From the NCBI GenBank assembly GCA_021324735.1, contig JAJPIO010000014.1:186001-250000 (forward strand): a stretch of 64,000 nt of DNA, in the 5' to 3' direction. The notes under the pieces are model-generated. The model did no database searches, was not told the DNA's origin, and worked only from the letters and a program-made list of their open reading frames with translations. Below, in pieces: positions 8,764 through 14,819 of this stretch; within the stretch, counting starts at the first letter, position 1; each line of letters starts with the position of its first letter. The stretch is from Bacteroidota bacterium (GTDB lineage: Bacteria; Bacteroidota; Ignavibacteria; Palsa-1295). The position numbers and the translations under genes were made by a program.

Positions 8764-8795
8764 GTGGTCCCGACCCGGTTTCCCAGGTCTCCCAC
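8764..8795 (-). promoter_or_regulatory. L1-binding ribosomal-protein leader of rplK-rplA
   Basis: On the minus strand the RNA reads GTGGGAG, then a 6-bp stem ACCTGG/CCGGGT closed by a GAAA tetraloop, then CGGGA and CCAC. The outer GTGG/CCAC stem, an asymmetric internal loop starting GAG, and the inner stem reproduce the known L1 target architecture (mimic of 23S helix 76/77). It ends 15 bases before the rplK ATG, the expected place for feedback control. A TACAAT box at 8804-8809 (minus strand) would start transcription just before this hairpin, but no good -35 box accompanies it. The structure is seen; the function is by analogy. Confidence 0.7.
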
Positions 8796-9277
8796 GGTGA
8801 TTGATTGTACCGCATTGGCTTGCGCTTTTGCGGGCTTAAAATTGCGCCCAAATAACATTCTAACCCCGTAATAGTTCGGTTTTTTAAAGCTCCACAAGGG
8901 AAGGGCACTGTACCGGGTTGCCTGGCTTCCGGTGCTTTTCTGTGTGTGTGCTTTTAATATTCATAATGGCTCTGGAATTTCGATTGAATTCAGCAATTAT
9001 GAATTTTTTATTCATTTTTCTCGATCGCATTAGCCTTTGGATTCCAATAGCTTTTTACACTTCAGAAGCGTTTACCGAATTTTCCAGTTGGTGAACACAT
9101 AGGCACCTATATCGGAGTTCCAAAATTTCGGGAAAAAGATTGTCGTTTTAACGATCTTTAGGTAATCCGGTCGAATGATCTGATTGTATTCATTTCTGCA
9201 AACATTCTTGTATATTTGCCTCGGTGTGTCTCTCGTTGAGTTGCCTGATTTAAATTGTCGTCTTACGTGGAGGAATT
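8796..9277. other. 482-base stretch without a recognisable gene
   Basis: The stretch separates divergently transcribed rplK and a lipoprotein gene and no convincing coding frame or tRNA is seen. It holds a possible rplK -10 box (8804-8809, minus), a hairpin-forming palindrome ACCGG/CCGGT flanked by GCAC/GTGC around 8909-8938 followed by T residues on the plus strand, an imperfect 9-bp inverted repeat AAAGATTGT/ACGATCTTT at 9135-9159, and a TATATTTG box at 9211-9218 that probably serves the lipoprotein gene. Confidence 0.6.
9211..9218 (+). promoter_or_regulatory. Candidate Bacteroidota-type -7 promoter box
   Basis: TATATTTG fits the TAnnTTTG -7 element of Bacteroidota sigma-A promoters and lies 60 bases before the ATG of the lipoprotein gene. 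The 12-base string TATATTTGCCTC recurs at 10626-10637, also shortly before a small lipoprotein gene. No TTG at the ideal -33 distance was found; the nearest is 24 bases away. Confidence 0.4.
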
Positions 9278-9802
9278 ATGTACTATTCTCGAAAACTCGC
9301 AGCGCTCGGTTCATTTGCATTTGTCTCGCTTTCTCTATTTTCAGGCTGTCCAACGACCAACGATGTCGGCGTTGATTGCGGACCTTATGAGAATGTCGCC
9401 TCTCAGGTCGTCGTTCAGATCGGTCGAAACTACAGGCTCGAAACCGGTCCTGTTGCGAACGGAAGCCAATTCTGCGAGGCGACTTTTCATCTTTATTGGC
9501 GCTGGGCGGATACCAATCGTGCGAAGAAGGATGGAAGTATGCCACCGCTCTATGACCTTAAAAGCTCATTCCATGTCAATTCAGAATCGCTGGTGTTCTC
9601 GAGTGATACTCCGGCACCCAAAGCGGTAGAAGCGGTGGGGCCGAATCGCGATCAGACCGCATGGGAAATCCAGTTCAGCGATCATAACGTAAACGCCGAT
9701 ACCGTTGGGCAGAATTACTTCATACATACCTGGCCGACCTCCAATAATCCGGCCGATTCGGTATATATTTCGGGCCAGATTTTTTATTACAAATTGCATT
9801 AG
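9278..9802 (+). CDS. Hypothetical lipoprotein
   Basis: The 174-residue protein begins with a lipoprotein signal: basic start, a hydrophobic stretch LAALGSFAFVSLSLFSG and a lipobox LFSGC with the acylated Cys at about residue 24. The mature part is mostly predicted beta structure with aromatic-rich strands (CEATFHLYWRWAD, YFIHTWPTS, VYISGQIFYYKLH) and has two further cysteines. No family is recognised. A clear GGAGG lies 7 bases before the ATG and a TATATTTG promoter box 60 bases upstream. It is a single-gene unit; a copy of the palindromic repeat follows directly. Likely anchored to the outer or inner membrane facing the periplasm. Confidence 0.8.
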   Translation: MYYSRKLAALGSFAFVSLSLFSGCPTTNDVGVDCGPYENVASQVVVQIGRNYRLETGPVANGSQFCEATFHLYWRWADTNRAKKDGSMPPLYDLKSSFHVNSESLVFSSDTPAPKAVEAVGPNRDQTAWEIQFSDHNVNADTVGQNYFIHTWPTSNNPADSVYISGQIFYYKLH

Positions 9803-9810
9803 TAGTAGTA

Positions 9811-9861
9811 CCCCCTCCTCAGAAGCGGAGCGGATGAGGAGGGGGCAGGGGGTGGAGGCGT
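9811..9861 (+). repeat. Palindromic C-rich/G-rich repeat, copy R1
   Basis: Perfect 10-bp stem CCCCCTCCTC/GAGGAGGGGG with a 15-base loop (9811-9845), followed by a conserved tail CAGGGGGTGGAGGCGT. The whole 51 bases are identical to copy R3 (10530-10580) and match copy R2 (10423-10471) in opposite orientation. R1 lies just past the 3' end of the DUF559 gene, so R1 and R2 bracket that gene as inverted repeats. Confidence 0.93.
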
Positions 9862-9904
9862 AGCTCTGCCTCACTGGTGGAATTCTCATCCATGCGTTGC
9901 ATGC

Positions 9905-10357
9905 TCATCGCATTGGCTTGAGCGGCGGCAAAGGCGCGACGGTTCTCCGTTTGGGTGCTCGTGTCGTTCGCGGTCTTCCGTGAGAGGGCGGGACCACGTT
10001 GCGCTCTCGACCCTTCCATGTCTCGCGGATCCGCCGAATAACGCTATCGCAATCAGCAAGAAATTCGTCGTTGGTAAAGCGCATTACTTGGATGCCGAGC
10101 GAGCGGAAGTAGTCGTCGCGATCTGCATCGCGTTGCTTTGCTTCGTTGCTGTCGTGTGAACTGCCATCGAGTTCGATCGCAAGCTTCTCCTCCGGACAAT
10201 AGAAATCGGCAATGAAATGACCGATGCCTTTTTGCCGCGTGAACTTGCGTCCATCTAATTGAGCATCTTTGAGGAAATTCCAAACGAGCCGCTCGGTGAA
10301 GGTCGCTTCATTACGTAAGCGGCGCCGAGTAGAGGTGCGGGTGAGGTCCTTTGCCAT
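9905..10357 (-). CDS. DUF559 family protein, Vsr/MutH-like endonuclease fold
   Basis: The 150-residue protein matches the DUF559 family. It has an N-terminal helix (TEAxFTERLVWNFLKD-like), then FTRQKGIGHFIADFYCPEEK and LAIELDGSSHD, then a C-terminal strand GIQVMRFTNDEFL. The Asp of IADFYC, Glu and Asp of IELDG and nearby Gln are the residues expected for a restriction-type (Vsr-like) nuclease core. The biological role of the family is not established. The gene lies between two inverted copies of the CCCCCTCCTC palindrome (R1 downstream, R2 upstream), a setting I recall for DUF559 genes elsewhere, which suggests a link between protein and repeat. The C-terminal 35 residues are basic and low in complexity (RPRTTRAPKRRTVAP), possibly DNA-binding. 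Confidence 0.88.
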   Translation of the reverse strand: MAKDLTRTSTRRRLRNEATFTERLVWNFLKDAQLDGRKFTRQKGIGHFIADFYCPEEKLAIELDGSSHDSNEAKQRDADRDDYFRSLGIQVMRFTNDEFLADCDSVIRRIRETWKGRERNVVPPSHGRPRTTRAPKRRTVAPLPPLKPMR

Positions 10358-10422
10358 GACACACCATTGATTTTAGAGTGGGGAGGAGGTGGGAATAGCC
10401 ACCACGGAGGTAGACTGGAGAA

Positions 10423-10471
10423 CTCCACCCCCTAACCCCCTCCTCTTCCGTTTCACTCCAGAGGAGGGGGG
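10423..10471 (-). repeat. Palindromic repeat, copy R2 (inverted relative to R1 and R3)
   Basis: Contains the same perfect 10-bp stem CCCCCTCCTC (10436-10445) and GAGGAGGGGG (10461-10470) with a 15-base loop whose sequence differs from R1 and R3, and the conserved tail on the other side (CTCCACCCCCTA). It lies 66 bases upstream of the DUF559 start codon. A short piece GAGGGGGACCGAGT is repeated just after it (around 10465-10478 and 10493-10506), like a truncated fourth copy. Confidence 0.9.
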
Positions 10472-10529
10472 ACCGAGTTACTCATCCCACACGAGGGGGA
10501 CCGAGTGTGCCAATCTTTCCGACTATACA

Positions 10530-10580
10530 CCCCCTCCTCAGAAGCGGAGCGGATGAGGAGGGGGCAGGGGGTGGAGGCGT
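10530..10580 (+). repeat. Palindromic repeat, copy R3
   Basis: Identical over 51 bases to copy R1 and in the same orientation: 10-bp stem, 15-base loop AGAAGCGGAGCGGAT, second stem arm at 10555-10564 and tail CAGGGGGTGGAGGCGT. Complete identity including the loop implies recent copying. It lies between R2 and the next small gene, so the accessory block holds three copies within 770 bases. Confidence 0.93.
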
Positions 10581-10625
10581 GGGGACTACTTACACTGGTC
10601 GCGTCAATTCCGCCACCGGTCATAG

Positions 10626-10633
10626 TATATTTG
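10626..10633 (+). promoter_or_regulatory. Candidate TAnnTTTG promoter box
   Basis: TATATTTG, followed by CCTC as at 9211, 24 bases before the ATG of a 41-residue lipoprotein-like frame. The recurrence of the same 12 bases before two small exported-protein genes supports a promoter role; no clear -33 element is seen. Confidence 0.4.
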
Positions 10634-10656
10634 CCTCATCTATTTTACTCTCTGTT

Positions 10657-10782
10657 ATGAAAGCTCTCCTGTTCGCTTGTTGTATTGCTGCTTCTGTCGC
10701 GTTCGTGTCATGTCAGCGACAGAAATTATCCAATAGACGTCTGGTGCCGGTAAGTATAATACGAAGTGGCATTATTGAGTGA
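10657..10782 (+). CDS. Small lipoprotein-like peptide, 41 residues
   Basis: The frame starts MKALLFACCIAASVAFVSC, a compact lipoprotein-type signal with a possible lipobox FVSC, leaving a mature part of about 23 residues ending in SIIRSGIIE. It lies just after a TATATTTG box. A longer in-frame reading from 10507 crosses the palindromic repeat and is unlikely. No family is recognised and the mature peptide is very short, so this could be a degraded remnant of a larger lipoprotein or a genuine microprotein. Confidence 0.4.
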   Translation: MKALLFACCIAASVAFVSCQRQKLSNRRLVPVSIIRSGIIE

Positions 10783-10919
10783 ATCAACTGTTGCATCCTG
10801 TTTTGGAGATATATTGCGTTGTTGTGGTCAACGATTAAGAATTCGAGGCGTTGATGCAAATGATAATGCTACGTCGTTTTCTTAAAAGGGTTGAGACTTG
10901 AAAAAAGCAATTCTTAAAT

Positions 10920-11888
10920 ATGAGTGCCGAAAAAAATAATACGATAAAAATTGCTGATCAATTGGGGACTGGTGAAATCGCTTCTGCTGCAGATCGAAGC
11001 ATAAGAAAATTAATCGAGGCAGTGGGCACATGGTTCGGTGCTGGTGCCAGGCCTCGGTTAATTAAAAAAAGAGGGAAAGCTGCTCTTGAGGTTTTGCGTG
11101 AGTTTGATTCAACATTACAGAATACGGCAGCTATTACTTCAGCATCATTGCAGGTTGTTGGTGCGGAAGTTCAAGTGCTCGCAGAAGCGAATGACAATCC
11201 ACTGTCTTTGCATGAAAGGACTACACTTCGCGTTGCTAAATTGGAAGAAGTCTGACAATTAAATTCTGAAGCGGTTGTCGATAAGGCCGTTCTTTCTCTC
11301 CAAAATAGTCCAGACGACGCTTCTGAAGGGCCTGTTAATGCTGATTGGATAACCCGCTTCTTTGGTATCGTTCAAGATATTTCAGACGAGGATATGCAGA
11401 AGCTATGGGCACTTATTCTACGAGGAGAAGTAATTCGTCCTGGCAGCTATAGCTTAAGGACAATGGAAGTGTTAAAACAACTTTCGAAAGCTGAAGCAAC
11501 AGTTTTTGCTGGTGTTTCTAAGCATGTTCTTACGTCTAGCCCAGACACTTCAATACTTATTAAGAGTCGTCTTAACGCAGAGGCATTTGGTATTGCGACG
11601 TCCGATATAATGTTATGTACAGAACTAGGGCTAATTCAGCCAAATAATAATCATGTTTTGGCTTCGGAGGCAGACGAAAGGAGTGGCCCGTTAATCGATT
11701 TGCATTACGGTTCAAAGTCTATTAATCTTGAACCTCAAAATGGTGAAAGTATTATTGGACTTCCAGCTTTCTTCCTAACTGTTCCAGGGGCGGATCTTGC
11801 TACTCTGATTCCCAAAGATGATGAGGAGTATTTCTTACGTGTGGTGTCCTATTTCGAAAAGGATTACAAAACGAGTGTCATTCATTAG
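10920..11888 (+). pseudogene. DUF2806-like protein interrupted by a single in-frame TGA
   Basis: Reading frame 1 from ATG 10920 runs to TAG at 11888 (323 codons) with exactly one internal stop, TGA at 11253-11255 (codon 112). The same frame continues on both sides with family-like sequence. The N-terminal part is helical (ADRSIRKLIEAVGTWFGAG); the part after the stop has ADWITRFFGIVQDISDED, MQKLWALILRGEVIRPGSYS and LRTMEVLKQLSKAEA, which resembles the DUF2806/TIGR03899 group of uncharacterised proteins. The gene is AT-richer than its neighbours and sits beside the DUF559 repeat block, consistent with recent transfer. Either it is a nonsense-mutated pseudogene, a sequencing error, or the TGA is read through: its 3' context is CAA TTA, discussed under findings. 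Confidence 0.75.
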
Positions 11889-11937
11889 ATTCAGGCACCC
11901 CATTTGTGCAAGCACATAGCTTTTGCGGAGCTCAGCT

Positions 11938-12264
11938 ATGCACGATGTCTATCAATCCTGCATCGAAGCATGTAACCGGTGCACTCAGGAGTGTGCGCAT
12001 TGTGCGCACGCTTGCCTTATGGAGTCCAACCCGCGTGCGCTTGTCCGTTGTATCGAACTCGACCAGAACTGCGCGGACCTGTGCCTGCTTGCCATCAAGT
12101 GGATGTCGCAAGGCTCGGAGTTCGCCAAGCAGCTATGCGCCCTTTGCGCTGAGCTGTGCCAGACGTGTGGCGTAGAATGCAAGAAGCATAAGCACGAGCA
12201 TTGTCAGCGCTGTGCAGAAGCGTGCTTCCGCTGCGCGGAGGAATGCCGGAAGATGGCACTGTAG
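11938..12264 (+). CDS. Cys-rich four-helix-bundle copper-storage protein (Csp/DUF326-like)
   Basis: The 108-residue protein has 19 cysteines, mostly in CxxxC spacing along four predicted helices: SCIEACNRCTQECAHCAHAC, RCIELDQNCADLC, LCALCAELCQTCGVEC and HCQRCAEACFRCAEEC. This is the pattern of copper storage proteins, which bind many Cu(I) ions in the core of a four-helix bundle. There is no signal peptide, so it would be a cytosolic Csp3-like form that buffers copper. The start at 11938 has GGAG 7 bases upstream; an ATG five codons earlier is possible. No copper exporter or CueR-like regulator is adjacent. Confidence 0.88.
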   Translation: MHDVYQSCIEACNRCTQECAHCAHACLMESNPRALVRCIELDQNCADLCLLAIKWMSQGSEFAKQLCALCAELCQTCGVECKKHKHEHCQRCAEACFRCAEECRKMAL

Positions 12265-12308
12265 AGTTAATAGGTAAGAAGTAAGAGGTAAAAGTCCGCA
12301 GGCCGCTA

Positions 12309-12863
12309 ATGAAATTCAAAGTATGCGTTATTCTTTGCATCGTTGTATGTATAGCGGGTTGTTCGCGGCGATCGAATGAAGCAAATAGCGACTCATCCAT
12401 AAGTTCGGTGGATACTATGAGTGCCGGGGGAGAGAGAACGAATAACGAAGCCGCAATTCGCGCGCTTATCGAGAAGTACGTAACAGCAATTCGTGCCTCG
12501 GATATCGAGGGCGTTCTCTCGGTCTATGCTCCTGATTTCGTTGCCTTTGATGTTATTCCGCCTCTCGAATATGTCGGAGCTCAGGCATACCGCAAGCCGT
12601 GGCAGGAATTCTTCAATTTATACCAGAGCCCGATCGGCTATGAAGTCCGCGATCTTAGTATAGCGGCCGGTGACGATGTAGCGTTTAGCCATAGCCTCGT
12701 CCATTTGGACGCAACGATGAAGAATGGCCGGAAGACTAACATGTGGCTGCGTTGGACAGCCGGTTACCGCAAGGTGAATGGCAAGTGGTTGATAAGTCAC
12801 GTACAGGTTTCCGTCCCGGTTGACTTAGCCAGCGGTAATGCTAAGCTGGACCTAAAGCCATGA
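12309..12863 (+). CDS. Lipoprotein with SnoaL/DUF4440 (NTF2-like) domain
   Basis: The 184-residue protein has a lipoprotein signal (KVCVILCIVVCIAGC, lipobox IAGC, Cys at about 18), a Ser/Asn-rich spacer and, from about residue 48, an NTF2-like cone fold of the YybH/SnoaL kind. Support is IRALIEKYVTAIRASDIEGV, LSVYAPDFVAFDVIPP, and the closing TAGYRKVNGKWLISHVQVS. Such domains bind small molecules or catalyse simple isomerisations; no catalytic residue set can be assigned here. It is a single gene following the copper-storage gene by 44 bases of low-complexity spacer. Confidence 0.8.
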   Translation: MKFKVCVILCIVVCIAGCSRRSNEANSDSSISSVDTMSAGGERTNNEAAIRALIEKYVTAIRASDIEGVLSVYAPDFVAFDVIPPLEYVGAQAYRKPWQEFFNLYQSPIGYEVRDLSIAAGDDVAFSHSLVHLDATMKNGRKTNMWLRWTAGYRKVNGKWLISHVQVSVPVDLASGNAKLDLKP

Positions 12864-12880
12864 CTTAAACGACAGCAGTT

Positions 12881-12912
12881 CTCCATTCACCACTCTCCAC
12901 TCACTATTCACC
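12881..12912. repeat. Degenerate CTCCA/TTCACCA simple-repeat spacer
   Basis: Seven- to nine-base units such as CTCCATTCAC, CACTCTCCAC and TCACTATTCACC follow each other between two genes. A similar AAGTAAGAGGTAA-type spacer occurs at 12266-12292. They code for nothing visible. Confidence 0.45.
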
Positions 12913-12913
12913 G

Positions 12914-13834
12914 TTAGACCTGTTCGTGGTCGTGCAGTTTGTCGAGCTCGATCTCGGTCATACCGTCCTGGCCGATATTGATGATGCCTTTGAACTTGTG
13001 TCCGAACACCACTTCTTTTGCTTTGTACGAGGTGCGGGCATGAACGGTCTGCGAGAAGGTGTCGTCGAAGGCGCGCATGACAATAAGGAATTCAGCATCC
13101 GAAGCTTCGAGTTGATCCTGGGTTACGCCATACAGTGGACTCGATTCGTCGATGGGATGTACGACAGTCCAGCTCAAATGAAAGAATGTAACTTGTTTGC
13201 GTTCAAGCTCGAGGACGTGAAATCTGCGAGCCGGTGTGCCATTATGAGACTCGAGTCTGCTGAGAGTCACGGTCGTGTTAACATCGATAAGCTGATTTTT
13301 GCGCTGGTTCGCGACTCGAAACATAAATCCGTTAATGCCTTCATAGGGTGCGATCACGGCATGTTCGCTGAACATGATCTTCGCTACCGGGCGCGAGAAG
13401 CGTCCGTAGAGTAAGCCGGTCCCAAAAGCAAGCGTTACGAGTCCGGCAAGTGCTTCGAGGGATGCGACGATGTTTGCGCCAATCCCGACAGGCGCAGTGC
13501 GGCCAAAACCGACCGTGGTGAACGTCTGCGTGCTAAAGAACACACACTCGAGGTATTGCTCGAACCCGGTATGTCCATCGATCCCGGCCATTTGGTCCAG
13601 CCCCACGGCGAAATAGATAGCGCCAAAGAGCGCATTGATCGCAATATAGCCGAATAGAATGATCAGATTGAATTTCCACCATGGCAGGGAAATGAGATAG
13701 TGATATCCACTAAACCAGGTGAGGAATGGCAGTCCCTTGCGGCGGACGTTGAACGAACCATCGCGATTGAGCAACCGGACTTTCGATTCGGCTGCTTTCG
13801 TGCCGATTCCCAGATCTTCGAAACGACGCTGCAC
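12914..13834 (-). CDS. Inward-rectifier-type potassium channel (KirBac)
   Basis: The 306-residue protein has the KirBac layout. There is an N-terminal slide-helix region, a first membrane helix (KFNLIILFGYIAINALFGAI), pore helix and selectivity filter in STQTFTTVGFGRTAP (TVGFG, 107-111), a second membrane helix (NIVASLEALAGLVTLAFGTG) and a C-terminal cytoplasmic beta-sandwich (about 150-306) containing FRVANQRKNQLIDVNTTVTL and HARTSYKAKEVVFGHKFKGI. The filter is that of a K+ channel. The region before the ATG contains no strong ribosome-binding site. It is a single gene with no K+ uptake partners nearby. Confidence 0.92.
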   Translation of the reverse strand: MQRRFEDLGIGTKAAESKVRLLNRDGSFNVRRKGLPFLTWFSGYHYLISLPWWKFNLIILFGYIAINALFGAIYFAVGLDQMAGIDGHTGFEQYLECVFFSTQTFTTVGFGRTAPVGIGANIVASLEALAGLVTLAFGTGLLYGRFSRPVAKIMFSEHAVIAPYEGINGFMFRVANQRKNQLIDVNTTVTLSRLESHNGTPARRFHVLELERKQVTFFHLSWTVVHPIDESSPLYGVTQDQLEASDAEFLIVMRAFDDTFSQTVHARTSYKAKEVVFGHKFKGIINIGQDGMTEIELDKLHDHEQV

Positions 13835-13976
13835 CGTGTAATTAATAAGTACGAATTAACAAATAGTAAATAAGAACCCAATTATCACAGCAGATGATAA
13901 TAGATAAAAGGCAAGCGATGGATACAACATCCAACTCTTCATCTCTTAACTACAAGATGCAAAAGATGAATTCGTG

Positions 13977-14660
13977 CTAAACGACGGATTTGCCGCTATT
14001 CAGTTGTTGGCGAAGAGATTCGACAGAGACAATTATTTCAGCGCCAGGCATACCTACGAGCGCAAAGCCATGTCTATCGACGGCCCAAATGGGTTTACCT
14101 ACAAAAGCTGGAATATCGTCGGGGCGAGGATTGCGGAACGGGATATTGAGAATATACTCGATCAATTTGTCCTGGATAAATCGGTCGCCGGACGAGCGCG
14201 CGACCTTAATGGCCTCGAAGACGGCGCGAACGTCCTCTCCGTCCCAGGTGACGATAAAATTACAGGCTGCAAAGGGGTTTGTAAATTGTGGTAGCATATT
14301 CCTGCTATTTGCAGGGAGGGATGACTCATTGCTGGTCACTTGGCCATTGGCCGACTCTCCATTTACTGAGTGCTCATTGGACAATTCGCCGCTTAGCATT
14401 TGTCCATTTGATGCATGACCATTTTGTCCGTTCGACGCATGTCCGTTGGACGCATGTCCATTTAATGCGTGTCCATTGGAGCTATGCCCGTTCGAAGAGT
14501 ATCCATTGGGGTGGTTCTCCGTTTGCCCATTAGAGTCGTTGGATGACAGAGCATTCGCGGATCCCAGCGAGGGTGATTGATCGTTTGAGCCGAGAGAAGA
14601 TGAGCTGCTGCGTGCTACGAAATCATACATGACAGCAGTATTACTACCGTTCGAGAACAT
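13977..14660 (-). CDS. Low-complexity NGHSSNG-repeat protein of unknown function
   Basis: The 227-residue protein has two parts. Residues about 20-120 are extremely rich in Ser, Asn, Gly and His, with at least eight five-residue units of the type SNGHS, LNGHA, SNGHA and SNGQM. Residues about 125-227 form a compact globular segment (CNFIVTWDGEDVRAVFEAIK, IEYILNIPFRNPRP, FVGKPIWAVDRHGFALV) that I cannot assign. No signal peptide is visible. The repeat DNA keeps a 15-base period but varies at third positions, which suggests selection on the protein. Related NGHS strings occur at the N-termini of PdxS and lysine 6-aminotransferase in this window. A start at residue 12 (14627) is an alternative. 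Confidence 0.65.
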   Translation of the reverse strand: MFSNGSNTAVMYDFVARSSSSSLGSNDQSPSLGSANALSSNDSNGQTENHPNGYSSNGHSSNGHALNGHASNGHASNGQNGHASNGQMLSGELSNEHSVNGESANGQVTSNESSLPANSRNMLPQFTNPFAACNFIVTWDGEDVRAVFEAIKVARSSGDRFIQDKLIEYILNIPFRNPRPDDIPAFVGKPIWAVDRHGFALVGMPGAEIIVSVESLRQQLNSGKSVV

Positions 14661-14819
14661 ATCGAAGAGTACTCAGCTAATATTCATGCCAATGCTATGC
14701 CCACGATGGGATAAACGCGCTGTTGGTATCAAAGCACGGGCCAGCAATGCTAAAATTGCTCGAGCCGACTCAAAAAGAGCAGTAACGGCTCCAGCTATCG
14801 CGGCGGATGCTATGAATAC

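Noticed and set aside
8720-8908. Minus-strand 62-codon frame overlapping the rplK start and leader
   Set aside because: It overlaps the L1-type hairpin and runs into rplK in another frame; no homology recognised.
8909-8945. Terminator-like hairpin with TTTT on the plus strand
   Set aside because: No plus-strand transcript is expected to arrive from the left, since rplK is on the minus strand; the stem is imperfect outside the ACCGG/CCGGT core.
10507-10656. Plus-strand frame beginning MPIFPTIHPLLRSGADEEG
   Set aside because: The N-terminal part is translation of the palindromic repeat R3; only the part from 10657 looks like a possible exported peptide.
10920-11255. 111-codon frame as an independent complete gene
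   Set aside because: The same frame continues past the TGA with family-like sequence up to 11888, so the two parts are one interrupted gene.
14400-14530. Possible CRISPR-like array from the regular 15-base pattern
   Set aside because: The units are only 15 bases without spacers, keep one reading frame and encode NGHS/NGHA pentapeptides; it is a coding repeat.
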